In this document: one piece after another, positions 1 through 7,856 of the stretch
Numbering within the stretch: position 1 is the first letter of the stretch
Layout: every line of letters begins with the position of its first letter
Assembly (NCBI RefSeq): GCF_001890925.1
Contig: NZ_MLCB01000186.1
Coordinates: 1-64,000, forward strand
Direction of reading: 5' to 3'
Source: Planktotalea frisia
GTDB lineage: Bacteria; Pseudomonadota; Alphaproteobacteria; Rhodobacterales; Rhodobacteraceae
Length of the DNA stretch: 64,000 nt
Notes under the pieces: model-generated
Told to the model about the DNA's origin: nothing
Databases searched by the model: none
What the model saw: only the letters and a program-made list of their open reading frames with translations
Program-made: the position numbers and the translations under genes

Positions 1-36
1 TTCGTGAATCATGACGACAAACCAGCATCAAGGCAA

Positions 37-621
37 TTAATGGGTCCTGAGCCTAGCTCTCGAATAGCCGAAATAGGCAAACCCCACACCGAAGCTGGCG
101 AAAAGGGCGTAGGTCCATCCCGGATATGTGTTGAATTTAAAGGGATATGGGTCGATCAAAAGCGCAAATGCACCAATCAACAAAAACAGATTAAGCGGTG
201 CGATTACCGCGTAAAAGAGCCACACAAACCAAGGCACCAAAGCCTGAACCCAAGCATTCTCGCGCACCACATTATTCTGAACGTTGTCGAGCGCGATGTA
301 CCCCATGCCCAGCACAAGGCGCAGCAAATCCAAAGCCGTTGCGACGACCCCTGACGGCGCAGGTGAAATGTCTGCCCAATGGACTTCTGCGAAGACCAGT
401 ACTTCGCCCTCATTTGGTCCGTTCATTCGACGTTGATGCGACGGGAAGAGCCCTAATATATGCTCTTTTGTTTCATCCGCATTCACCAGATTTAGAGTGT
501 TGTTTGTGACGGGCCCCGTGAGTTCTAGCTCTTTGCAGGCAGCGCCAACGAATTCGTCCACTGTGTCGCCGGGAACTTGTTCTCCCAACCCATGGACCAT
601 AAAAACCACGTGCTTTTTCAT
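37..621 (-). CDS. Membrane protein with alpha/beta-hydrolase-like N-terminus, function unknown
   Basis: The product is 194 residues from the start beginning MKKHVVF; an earlier in-frame Met lies 14 codons upstream but the chosen start is followed at once by a beta-strand and the motif VHGLGEQ, which resembles the oxyanion-hole segment of alpha/beta-hydrolases. Two or three hydrophobic segments follow (about residues 120-185). No GxSxG nucleophile elbow is present, so the protein is either a short relative that is not an enzyme or the front part of a longer hydrolase cut off by the stop at 37. It is the last gene of the minus-strand moa run but is separated from moaE by about 80 bases. I do not recognise a named family. 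Confidence 0.6.
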   Translation of the reverse strand: MKKHVVFMVHGLGEQVPGDTVDEFVGAACKELELTGPVTNNTLNLVNADETKEHILGLFPSHQRRMNGPNEGEVLVFAEVHWADISPAPSGVVATALDLLRLVLGMGYIALDNVQNNVVRENAWVQALVPWFVWLFYAVIAPLNLFLLIGAFALLIDPYPFKFNTYPGWTYALFASFGVGFAYFGYSRARLRTH

Positions 622-704
622 AAATGCCTCTATCAAATTCTTAAAATAGAAGCAGGCTATCAACTTCAGGCAGTATTGATAGCGAAAATACTACTTTTCA
701 CGTA

Positions 705-1145
705 TTACCAACGCTTGAGCGCGTCTTCATCTTCTTGTTTTGATGCGACCCAATCATTGGATGCGAACGTCTGTTCTTTCTTCCAAAACGGCGCGCGTGA
801 TTTCAGGAAATCCATCAAGAAGTCCGCCGCTTCAAACGCGTCTTTGCGATGCTTTGAGGCAGTCGCAACCATCATGATCGGCTCATCAGGATGAAGCGGA
901 CCATAGCGGTGAATGACCAACACATCCCCAAGATCCCAGCGCGTCATCGCATCAGCCGCGATCTGTTCCAACGCACGCTCTGTCATGCCCGGATAATGCT
1001 CTATGTCCATCTGTTTGAGCCCTGCGGCCACATCACGCACGATACCAGTAAAACTCACGATAGCGCCCATATTGGATTGCGCAGCGGTAAACGCATTTAA
1101 CTCAGCGCCACCGTCAAAGGCGTCTTCTTGAACAATAACACGCAC
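705..1145 (-). CDS. moaE: Molybdopterin synthase catalytic subunit MoaE
   Basis: MoaE is the large subunit of molybdopterin synthase; it transfers sulfur from MoaD thiocarboxylate to precursor Z in the cytoplasm. The 146-residue protein has the usual family length. It shows the typical segments: GAIVSFTGIVRD near residue 28, the conserved YP in IEHYPGM near 50, HRYGPLHPDEP near 80, and the lysine-rich active-site stretch KHRKDAF plus FWKKE near 100-122. It lies three bases downstream of moaD on the same strand, as expected for the two subunits of one enzyme. Nothing in the sequence is anomalous. Confidence 0.96.
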   Translation of the reverse strand: MRVIVQEDAFDGGAELNAFTAAQSNMGAIVSFTGIVRDVAAGLKQMDIEHYPGMTERALEQIAADAMTRWDLGDVLVIHRYGPLHPDEPIMMVATASKHRKDAFEAADFLMDFLKSRAPFWKKEQTFASNDWVASKQEDEDALKRW

Positions 1146-1148
1146 AGG

Positions 1149-1394
1149 TTAGCCGCCTGTCATAGGCGGGAAGAACGCCACTTCGCGCGCGCCGTTGATC
1201 GGGGCGTCAAAGTCAGTCAAATCCTGATCCACGGCGACACGCAGAGCGCTTAAGTCCGAAAAAGCAAGCGCATAGCGCTCTTCGCGTGCGCGCAGCTCCT
1301 CGACCAATTCTATGACGGTCGCGGCCTTCGTCTCAACCGTTTCTTTCGGCAGGCCAATCCGCTCGCGCACCCAAGCAAAATAGAGCACATCCAT
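1149..1394 (-). CDS. moaD: Molybdopterin synthase sulfur carrier subunit MoaD
   Basis: This small ubiquitin-fold sulfur carrier has 81 residues and begins MDVLYFAWVRERIG. It ends in the Gly-Gly pair (PPMTGG) that is adenylated and thiocarboxylated in MoaD proteins. The frame stays open upstream, but the start at 1394 is preferred because it gives the family length and because its ATG shares one base with the pgsA stop codon (TAATG), a classic translational-coupling arrangement. It sits between pgsA and moaE, and pairing with MoaE supports the assignment despite the low conservation of this family. Confidence 0.94.
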   Translation of the reverse strand: MDVLYFAWVRERIGLPKETVETKAATVIELVEELRAREERYALAFSDLSALRVAVDQDLTDFDAPINGAREVAFFPPMTGG

Positions 1395-2053
1395 TATGCG
1401 TCGTCCTTCAAATGCGGCAGCGCTTTGCGGAAATAATCCCAACCCGTGATTAACGTCAAAGCCGCGGCCAGCCACAAGAGCCATAATCCAACACGTCCCG
1501 ACCACACCATCCCTTGGTATTTCCAACCAAGGCCTAGCACGTCATCTTCTTCGCCGCTCAGGATTGCTTCGAACATCGCTTGGTCCATGCCCCACGCGGA
1601 CATGCTTAAATAGTGCTCAAACACGCCTTGGCTAAAGAGGACGGCAATCGCCACCATCTGCGCGGTGGTCTTCCATTTCGCCAGCTTGGTCACCTTCAGA
1701 GTTCCAGCGGTATCCCCTAGGAATTCGCGTAGACCAGAGACAAAGACTTCGCGAAACAAGATCATAGTTGCGGGCAAAACAAGCCATGCCGACCACGACG
1801 AGAATCCGATAATTACCATCAACGCAATGACAACCATCGCCTTGTCCGCAATCGGATCCAGCATCGCACCCAACTTGGTTTCTTGCTTCCAAGCACGCGC
1901 AAGGTAGCCATCCACCCAATCCGTCAGCGCCGCCAAAACAAAGAGGCAAAGAGCGAACCAATCCGCATAAGGACGTGTGAAGTAAAGAAACATCACAGCG
2001 ACAGCAGGCGCCGCGAGTAATCTAAGCACAGTGAGCATATTGGGGATCGTCAT
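1394..2053 (-). CDS. pgsA: CDP-diacylglycerol-glycerol-3-phosphate 3-phosphatidyltransferase
   Basis: PgsA is the inner-membrane enzyme making phosphatidylglycerol phosphate. The CDP-alcohol phosphotransferase signature is intact: D45, D48-G49, A52-R53, G62, D66 and D70 of the protein starting MTIPNML. Several hydrophobic helices surround it. The start at 2053 (219 residues) is chosen because the sequence ATTGGGGATGAAT just before it supplies a Shine-Dalgarno-like GGGGA; a TTG at 2065 and an ATG at 2059 are alternatives adding two to four residues. The insertion IQxxx region around residues 165-180 is rich in acidic residues and is less typical. It is first in the pgsA-moaD-moaE run. Confidence 0.93.
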   Translation of the reverse strand: MTIPNMLTVLRLLAAPAVAVMFLYFTRPYADWFALCLFVLAALTDWVDGYLARAWKQETKLGAMLDPIADKAMVVIALMVIIGFSSWSAWLVLPATMILFREVFVSGLREFLGDTAGTLKVTKLAKWKTTAQMVAIAVLFSQGVFEHYLSMSAWGMDQAMFEAILSGEEDDVLGLGWKYQGMVWSGRVGLWLLWLAAALTLITGWDYFRKALPHLKDDA

Positions 2054-2114
2054 ATTCATCCCCAATATCTAAGCGCGCGACGGTGCGCCCGCAAGCCCGC
2101 TTCGCGCTTACATT

Positions 2115-4322
2115 TTATGGCTTACGTGGTGCTTTGCGCATTGGCTTGGCGTCAGGGCCTTTCCCGGCGCGTGTTTTCACCTTGTAAGGTTTGCTTTCAC
2201 CACTTTTAGGCTTGCCTGCGGCCGCTTTCACACGCGCTTTGCGATCGCCCATAGGTTTGGACGGATCCATAGCGCCTTTGCGCGACTTGGGCTTAGGCGC
2301 AGCTGGCGCTTTGTGCGCGACGGCACCCGTATCTACTGCGCTTGGCGCGCGCGCTGGCTTAGACGTGTTCGGCGTGCCCGATTTTGCCGCGTGCTTTGGT
2401 GGGCGTGGATCGTTCTTGCCAGGCTTGTCCGCTTTATACGGCGCTTTGCCCTTGGGCTTGTCAAACTTCGGCTTGTCACCATAGCTTGGCTTATCGCCGC
2501 GTGGCTTGTCTGCATAGGACGGTTTATCCCCGCGCGGTTTATCGTACTTTGGTTTGTCGCCGCGCGGCCCATCATGGCGAGGGTTGTCGCCACGTGGCTT
2601 GTCGTAGCGCGGCTTGTCGCCGCGAGGACGATCTTCGCGTGGGCCTTTGTTGTATGGCTTGGACGCGCCATCAGCCGGTGGACCGTTTGGCGATGAATCG
2701 AAGTCAGGCTTGCCCGGTAACTCGGTCAAACTCGCGCCCTGCTCAAGGTCCATACCTTCGCCTAGCTCTTTCTTCATACGCTCAACAGCAGAGGTTTGAA
2801 CCTCTACAAACGTTTCCTGATACTGAACACGGATCGCGCCAATATCATCCTTAGAGATGTTTCCATTCCGGCACAGCATCGGCAACAACCAGCGTGGCTC
2901 AGCCTTGTGCTTGCGCCCCAAAGACAGCGAAAACCACGAGCTTGGTCCGAAGTCACGCGGTGCGCGTGGCTCACGTTTATCGCGCTTGTCTCGTGGACCG
3001 CTGTCTTTTACCTCACCCAACTGCTCTGGCGCAGAGTGTTTGGCACGGTGCAAACGCAGGAACGCCGCTGCAATTTGCTCAGGCTTATACTGTGCGAGCA
3101 ACTTGCCTGCGAAGCTTGTCTCATCCTCAGTCATTGCTTCTGACCAAGATGGATCATTCAACATGCGCTCTTCATCACGCGCATTCACGTCATCAGCAGA
3201 GGGCGCATTGCTCCACTCGGCTGTGAGTTTCGCAAACTTGAGCAAACGCTCTGCTTTGGATTTCTGACGGCCCGGTACGATCAGCGCGGAAATACCTTTG
3301 CGACCCGCACGACCAGTCCGGCCTGAACGGTGCAACAACGTCTCGCCGTTCGAGGGCAAATCCGCATGGATCACCAACTCAAGATTCGGCAAATCAATCC
3401 CGCGCGCAGCAACGTCCGTCGCCACACAAACGCGCGCGCGCCCGTCGCGCATCGCTTGCAAAGCGTGAGTGCGCTCGTTTTGAGACAATTCACCTGACAG
3501 CGATACGACGGAAAATCCACGGTTCGAGAAACGCGCAGTCAAACGCGCAACCATGGCTCGGGTGTTCGCAAATACGATTGCATTCTGTGCCTCATAGTAG
3601 CGCAGCGTGTTGATAATCGCGTTTTCTGTATCAGACGGTGCAACAGTCATGGCGCGGTAAGTGATATCCGCGTGCTGCGGCCCTTCACCAATCGTCTCAA
3701 CGCGTTTGGTGTCTTTGCGCTGATACTTCTGTGCCAACTTGGCGATCCCTCGTGGAACCGTAGCCGAGAACATCAACGTGCGACGATCCTGCGGAGTCGC
3801 GTCCAAAATATATTCCAGATCTTCCGAGAAACCCATGTCTAGCATTTCATCAGCTTCATCGAGCACAACTGCGCGCAAAGCTGATAGATCAATTGCTCCG
3901 CGCATAATGTGATCGCGCAAGCGACCAGGCGTTGCCACAACAATATGCGCACCGCGCTCGAGTGCACGACGTTCTGTGCGCGAATCCATGCCACCAACGG
4001 TGGAGGCACACACAACACCCGCAGGCGCAAACAACCAATCAAACTCGCGCTTCACTTGAAGCGCCAATTCGCGCGTGGGAGCGATCACCAAAGCAAGCGG
4101 CGTCGCCGCACGTTCAAATCGACCGTTCTCTTCCAAAATCGTAGGCGCAATCGCGAGACCGAAAGCAACGGTCTTACCAGAGCCCGTCTGCGCAGAGACA
4201 AGCAAATCCTGATCCAAAAACTCGGGTTGAGACACCTCGACCTGAACCGGTGTCAGCGTTTCATAGCCCTTGGCCTTCAAAGCCTCGTTTAATGTGGGAA
4301 TTACGTTTTCAAAATCAGTCAT
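2115..4322 (-). CDS. DEAD-box ATP-dependent RNA helicase with DbpA-type RNA-binding domain and long basic tail
   Basis: The product has 735 residues. The helicase core (about 1-370) shows the Q motif (LTPVQ), SAQTGSGKT, PTRELALQ, DEADEMLDMGF, SAT and HRSGRTGRAGRKG. A DbpA/CsdA-like RNA-binding domain follows near residues 470-550. The last 180 residues are a low-complexity, highly basic tail dominated by RGDKP-type units. The start at 4322 (MTDFENV) places the Q motif at the usual distance; the frame is open 11 codons further upstream without a better ribosome site. It probably unwinds rRNA or structured mRNA, as CsdA/DeaD proteins do in cold adaptation and ribosome assembly. Which exact DeaD-family ortholog it is cannot be decided here. 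Confidence 0.92.
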   Translation of the reverse strand: MTDFENVIPTLNEALKAKGYETLTPVQVEVSQPEFLDQDLLVSAQTGSGKTVAFGLAIAPTILEENGRFERAATPLALVIAPTRELALQVKREFDWLFAPAGVVCASTVGGMDSRTERRALERGAHIVVATPGRLRDHIMRGAIDLSALRAVVLDEADEMLDMGFSEDLEYILDATPQDRRTLMFSATVPRGIAKLAQKYQRKDTKRVETIGEGPQHADITYRAMTVAPSDTENAIINTLRYYEAQNAIVFANTRAMVARLTARFSNRGFSVVSLSGELSQNERTHALQAMRDGRARVCVATDVAARGIDLPNLELVIHADLPSNGETLLHRSGRTGRAGRKGISALIVPGRQKSKAERLLKFAKLTAEWSNAPSADDVNARDEERMLNDPSWSEAMTEDETSFAGKLLAQYKPEQIAAAFLRLHRAKHSAPEQLGEVKDSGPRDKRDKREPRAPRDFGPSSWFSLSLGRKHKAEPRWLLPMLCRNGNISKDDIGAIRVQYQETFVEVQTSAVERMKKELGEGMDLEQGASLTELPGKPDFDSSPNGPPADGASKPYNKGPREDRPRGDKPRYDKPRGDNPRHDGPRGDKPKYDKPRGDKPSYADKPRGDKPSYGDKPKFDKPKGKAPYKADKPGKNDPRPPKHAAKSGTPNTSKPARAPSAVDTGAVAHKAPAAPKPKSRKGAMDPSKPMGDRKARVKAAAGKPKSGESKPYKVKTRAGKGPDAKPMRKAPRKP
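2415..2650 (-). repeat. Coding tandem repeat for RGDKP-type units in the helicase tail
   Basis: Within the helicase gene the DNA repeats an imperfect unit encoding variations of PRGDKP(R/K/S)YDK about nine times. On the plus strand this appears as recurring GGCTTGTCGCCGCG-like blocks. Unit number in such tracts commonly varies between strains. The peptide is basic and disordered, resembling RNA-binding tails of other DEAD-box proteins. Confidence 0.75.
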
Positions 4323-4441
4323 TGCATACCTGCCGTTCGAACAAGCCCCGCGCATAGGCTTATTAAGTCCATAAGTATACCCCCTTGACCAAAAATGCCG
4401 CAGCGCAGCACATTCCTCTCTTCATAAATATCCCGGGGTTT

Positions 4442-4496
4442 GGGGCAGCGCCCCATTCTGCCGCTTTAGCGGCTCATCCAGCGCGCGCTTGCGCGC
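4442..4496. terminator. Cluster of three adjacent hairpins between uvrC and the helicase gene
   Basis: Three short perfect inverted repeats stand side by side: GGGGC-AGC-GCCCC at 4442-4454, GCCGC-TTTA-GCGGC at 4460-4473, and a GCGCGC-GCTT-GCGCGC type repeat at about 4480-4496. They lie directly after the uvrC stop in its direction of transcription. No clear U tract follows; an AT-rich stretch with ATATTTATGAAG comes next on the minus strand. They could end uvrC transcription or act as RNA-stabilising structures. The remainder of 4323-4505 shows no gene. Confidence 0.45.
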
Positions 4497-4505
4497 ACAA
4501 TCAGA

Positions 4506-6392
4506 TCACCCTCGTTCATGGAAATAGTCATAGATCACTTGCGCCAAAGCTGCCGAAATCCCATCAACCGCCTTCAAATCCACTAAATTTGCACGCCCGA
4601 CTGCCTTGGCGGACCCGAAATGTGCGAGCAATGCACGTTTTCGACTAGCCCCGACACCGGGAACATCATCAAGCGGAGTTGCTCCAATTGCCTTTGAACG
4701 TTTCGCACGGTGTGTTCCAATCGCGAAACGGTGCACCTCGTCGCGCATGCGCTGGATGAAATACAAAACCGGATCGTTTTGACGCAGCGCAAAAGGACGC
4801 TGACCTGTGCGGTAAAACTCTTCCTTGCCCGCATCGCGGTCCACACCTTTGGCTACACCGACCATAGCAATATCACTAACACCATAGAGCTCCATGATCT
4901 CGCGCACCGCACTCACTTGCCCTGCACCACCGTCAATCAGCAGCAAATCGGGCCAATCGCCCTTTTCGCGATCAGGGTCTTCTTTAATCAATCGCTTGAA
5001 CCGTCGAGTCATGACTTCTTTCATCATGCCAAAGTCATCACCGGGTGAGAGGTCTTCGCCTTTGATGTTAAACTTGCGATACGCGTTCTTCACAAAGCCC
5101 TCGGGCCCAGCGACGATCATGCCACCAACCGCATGCGCGCCTTGGATGTGTGAGTTGTCATAAACCTCGATCCGCTGCGGCACCTTTTCCAATCCAAACG
5201 CCTCAGCGACCCCTTTGAGCAGCTTACTCTGCGCCTGCGTCTCTGCCATTTTCCGCGCGAGGCTCTCACGGGCATTACGCACGGCACCATCCATGATCTC
5301 CGCCTTTTCACCGCGTTGGGGCACGATCAACTCCACCTTTTTCCCAAGCTTTTGGGCCAAAGCATCTGCCATCAAATCTTCATTTGCCAAAGCGTGGCTC
5401 AACAAAATCTGACGCGGTGGATCCTTGGAGTCGTAAAACTGCCCCATAAAGGCCTCTAACACTTCCGCCTCATCCACATCCGCTGCCAAGCGCGGGTAAT
5501 AATCCTTGTTGCCCCAGTTCTGGTTTGCACGGATGAAGAAAACCTGCACGCAGGCCTGTCCACCCTCCATATGGAGTGCGATCACATCCGCCTCTGACAC
5601 ACCACGCGGGTTGATCCCTTGCGCAGTCTGAACTTGCGTCAGCGCTTTGATCCGGTCGCGCAGCGCGGCGGCGCGCTCGAACTCCATTTCCTCAGAAGCC
5701 TTCGCCATCTGGCCTGCCAACTTCTCTTGAAGCTCTGTCGACTTCCCGGCCAAAAATCGCTCCGCATCGCGCACGGTCTCGGCGTAGTCCTCTTCACTGA
5801 TTTTCCCGACACACGGCGCGGAACAGCGTTTGATCTGATGCTGTAGACATGGACGTGTGCGCACATCAAAACTGGAATCGCTACAATCGCGTAGCTGAAA
5901 CGCGCGTTGGAGCTGGTTCAAAGTTCGGTTCACCGCACCCGCAGACGCGAAAGGTCCGTAATAGGCCCCTTTTGCTTTCTTCGCGCCGCGATGTTTAGAG
6001 ATCATAGGATAGGAATGATCTTTGCTCACCAAAATATTTGGAAAACTTTTGTCGTCACGCAATAAAACATTGTACTTCGGTTTGAGCTGTTTGATCAGGT
6101 TCTGTTCAAGCAACAACGCTTCAGTTTCCGTCTTTGTCGTAAGAAACATCATGCTCGCAGTGTGCGAAATCATTGTGGCGATGCGGCCTGAATGGCCCGT
6201 TGGGCGCGCATAATTCGACACACGCGCGCGCAGATTTCTTGCTTTGCCCACATACAAAACGCGGCTCTGCTCATCGAGCATGCGGTACACTCCGGGCGAG
6301 CTATCAAGGGTCTTGAGATAGCCTTGAATTACCTCGCCTCCGCGCGGTTGCGGTTCGCTCGAGGTCTTTGATGTTTCCTGTGCTTCGCTCAT
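4506..6392 (-). CDS. uvrC: UvrABC excinuclease subunit C
   Basis: UvrC makes both incisions in nucleotide excision repair. The 628-residue protein starting MSEAQET carries an N-terminal GIY-YIG nuclease domain (SSPGVYRML then VLYVGKARNLRARV, residues about 30-100), a UVR motif near 215-245 (MEFERAAALRDRIKAL), the RNase-H-like C-terminal endonuclease domain (EVYDNSHIQGAHAVGGM near 400) and two helix-hairpin-helix repeats at the end (DDVPGVGASRKRALL). The frame is open 38 codons further upstream, but that extension is Cys-rich and unlike the family. pgsA normally follows uvrC in relatives; here the helicase gene lies between them. Confidence 0.97.
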   Translation of the reverse strand: MSEAQETSKTSSEPQPRGGEVIQGYLKTLDSSPGVYRMLDEQSRVLYVGKARNLRARVSNYARPTGHSGRIATMISHTASMMFLTTKTETEALLLEQNLIKQLKPKYNVLLRDDKSFPNILVSKDHSYPMISKHRGAKKAKGAYYGPFASAGAVNRTLNQLQRAFQLRDCSDSSFDVRTRPCLQHQIKRCSAPCVGKISEEDYAETVRDAERFLAGKSTELQEKLAGQMAKASEEMEFERAAALRDRIKALTQVQTAQGINPRGVSEADVIALHMEGGQACVQVFFIRANQNWGNKDYYPRLAADVDEAEVLEAFMGQFYDSKDPPRQILLSHALANEDLMADALAQKLGKKVELIVPQRGEKAEIMDGAVRNARESLARKMAETQAQSKLLKGVAEAFGLEKVPQRIEVYDNSHIQGAHAVGGMIVAGPEGFVKNAYRKFNIKGEDLSPGDDFGMMKEVMTRRFKRLIKEDPDREKGDWPDLLLIDGGAGQVSAVREIMELYGVSDIAMVGVAKGVDRDAGKEEFYRTGQRPFALRQNDPVLYFIQRMRDEVHRFAIGTHRAKRSKAIGATPLDDVPGVGASRKRALLAHFGSAKAVGRANLVDLKAVDGISAALAQVIYDYFHERG

Positions 6393-6727
6393 GAAAGATA
6401 GATATGATTCTTCAAACTGCGCTGCAATGGCACAAGCGCGCAAGCAAGCAAAAAGGCATCCACCATTCCTGTGGATAACTCTGCGGATAGTTTGCCTTGA
6501 TCCCAAATTTTTCTTTGCATTTGGCCCACTTCGCTGAACTGCCTAAAAATTAGGCAATTCAGCAACCCCCTGAAAGTAAACAACTAATTAATTAAAAATT
6601 TGTAAACACCTGAAAACATTAAGATTTTACTAACGTCTATCATACGCACCGATGAACGGTGCAAAACTTTCGCCTGTCTTTGCCATAGGCAAGGCAACTC
6701 AGGCGCGAAGCCTAGGAATTCTAGTTC
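6393..6727. other. Intergenic stretch without a recognisable gene
   Basis: These 335 bases lie between the end of the Ca/Na exchanger gene and the start of uvrC. The middle part (about 6530-6650) is clearly AT-rich compared with its surroundings and would suit a uvrC promoter. A nested inverted repeat is at 6671-6705: outer arms CGCCTG and CAGGCG, inner arms TTGCC and GGCAA. It is 22 bases beyond the exchanger stop and could be its transcription stop, although no U run follows. I see no RNA gene. Confidence 0.5.
6671..6705 (-). terminator. Possible terminator hairpin of the exchanger gene
   Basis: Outer arms CGCCTG (6671-6676) and CAGGCG (6700-6705) are exact complements. An inner TTGCC-ATA-GGCAA stem lies inside them. 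The position just past the exchanger stop fits a terminator, but the missing U tract leaves it uncertain. Confidence 0.3.
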
Positions 6728-7684
6728 CTAAAAGAGCACAATCGCGATGTAGCCAAAGTATGCAGCGGTCAAGCCGATGCCCCAAGCGCGGTTGATGTTC
6801 CAGCCCCAGAAAACAAACGGGGCGAGCAAAACAGATGCGCCCATCATGACCCACAAATCGAATTTCAAAAACTCGGGCGCAACAGGAATTGGGCCGATCA
6901 AAGCCGCGATGCCAACGATCGCAAGCAAGTTGAACATGTTCGAGCCGATAACGCTGCCGAGGACAACATCAGCTTGACGCCGCAACGCAGCCATCGTCGT
7001 CGTCGCCAACTCGGGCAACGACGTTCCCAACGCAACCAACGTAAGGCCGATCACTGTTTCACTCACTCCGTATTCGCGCGCAATTGTAGACGCGTTGTCC
7101 ACCAGCAAGTCCGCCCCAAGAGGAAGGCCCACCAGACCCAAAAGGAGAAATACAATGATTTGCCACCACGGCATATCAGGATCAGCGCCTTCGACCTCTT
7201 CTTCATCCTCGACAGCATTCAAAGCAGCGTCCTTGCGGTGCAAATGCGCATCGCGAAAAGCGTCGAACAACACATAAGAAAGTGCAGCCAAAAGTACCAA
7301 CGCCTGCCATGTCCCAAAGCTACCAGTGAAGGCCAAAGCGATAAACAAAACCGTCGCAAGCATCATGAAAATATAGGTTTTGCGCGTATTGCATTCGGAT
7401 GTGTGAAGCGTCGCAAGAATTGCGGGGAACCCCAAAACCAACAAGATATTCGCGGTGTTCGAACCAACCACATTGCCCATGGCAATGTCGGGTTTGCCAT
7501 CAAGAACAGAGTTAATGGCTATCAAAAGCTCAGGTGCCGACGTGCCAAAAGCAACAATCGTTAAGCTTACGATCAAGGCAGGAATACCTACGCGCAGACT
7601 TAGGTTCACAGCCCCTTTGACAAGCGCATCGCCTGCCAGAAGCAAGATCACCAAACCCAACGCGCACAGGAGCCATGCCATCAT
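6728..7684 (-). CDS. Calcium/sodium antiporter, CaCA family (YrbG-like)
   Basis: This is an inner-membrane K-independent Na/Ca exchanger-type protein of 318 residues with about ten hydrophobic segments. The two family-defining alpha repeats are plain: FGTSAPELLIAINS plus GNVVGSNTANIL in the first half (about residues 46-85), and LGTSLPELATTTMA plus GSVIGSNMFNLL in the second half (about 217-262). An acidic cytoplasmic loop (AVEDEEEVEGADPD) separates the halves. Two adjacent ATGs (7684, 7681) are possible starts. It follows the small Cys-rich gene by three bases, so it is probably cotranscribed with it and with sohB. Confidence 0.93.
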   Translation of the reverse strand: MMAWLLCALGLVILLLAGDALVKGAVNLSLRVGIPALIVSLTIVAFGTSAPELLIAINSVLDGKPDIAMGNVVGSNTANILLVLGFPAILATLHTSECNTRKTYIFMMLATVLFIALAFTGSFGTWQALVLLAALSYVLFDAFRDAHLHRKDAALNAVEDEEEVEGADPDMPWWQIIVFLLLGLVGLPLGADLLVDNASTIAREYGVSETVIGLTLVALGTSLPELATTTMAALRRQADVVLGSVIGSNMFNLLAIVGIAALIGPIPVAPEFLKFDLWVMMGASVLLAPFVFWGWNINRAWGIGLTAAYFGYIAIVLF

Positions 7685-7687
7685 GAT

Positions 7688-7855
7688 CTACCCTTTTCCC
7701 TTAGTACAACTGCATGGCCCGCGCCCAATCTTAAAGCGCCCACACTTGATACATTTGGCGTTACGCAATTGTTTTTGCCCCGGAAACGTGAGTTTCCCGA
7801 ACATCGCAAGCACGCCCATGCCAACCAGAAAAAGTGTGACAATTTTAAAGATCAC
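7688..7855 (-). CDS. Small membrane-anchored Cys-rich (zinc-ribbon-like) protein
   Basis: A GTG start one base beyond the sohB TGA gives a 55-residue protein. It has one N-terminal hydrophobic helix (IFKIVTLFLVGMGVLAMFG) followed by KCIKCGRFKIGRGPCSC, a pattern of four cysteines (CxxC then CxC) that would suit zinc binding. A TTG at 7867 is an alternative start overlapping sohB. The frame is open further upstream only inside sohB. The tight spacing on both sides (one base from sohB, three from the exchanger) argues that it is a real, translationally coupled gene. I recall similar short proteins in Rhodobacterales but know no function. Confidence 0.72.
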   Translation of the reverse strand: MIFKIVTLFLVGMGVLAMFGKLTFPGQKQLRNAKCIKCGRFKIGRGPCSCTKGKG

Positions 7856-7856
7856 A

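Noticed and set aside
6974-7564. A 196-codon plus-strand frame
   Set aside because: Antisense to the Ca/Na exchanger; Arg- and Gln-rich shadow composition.
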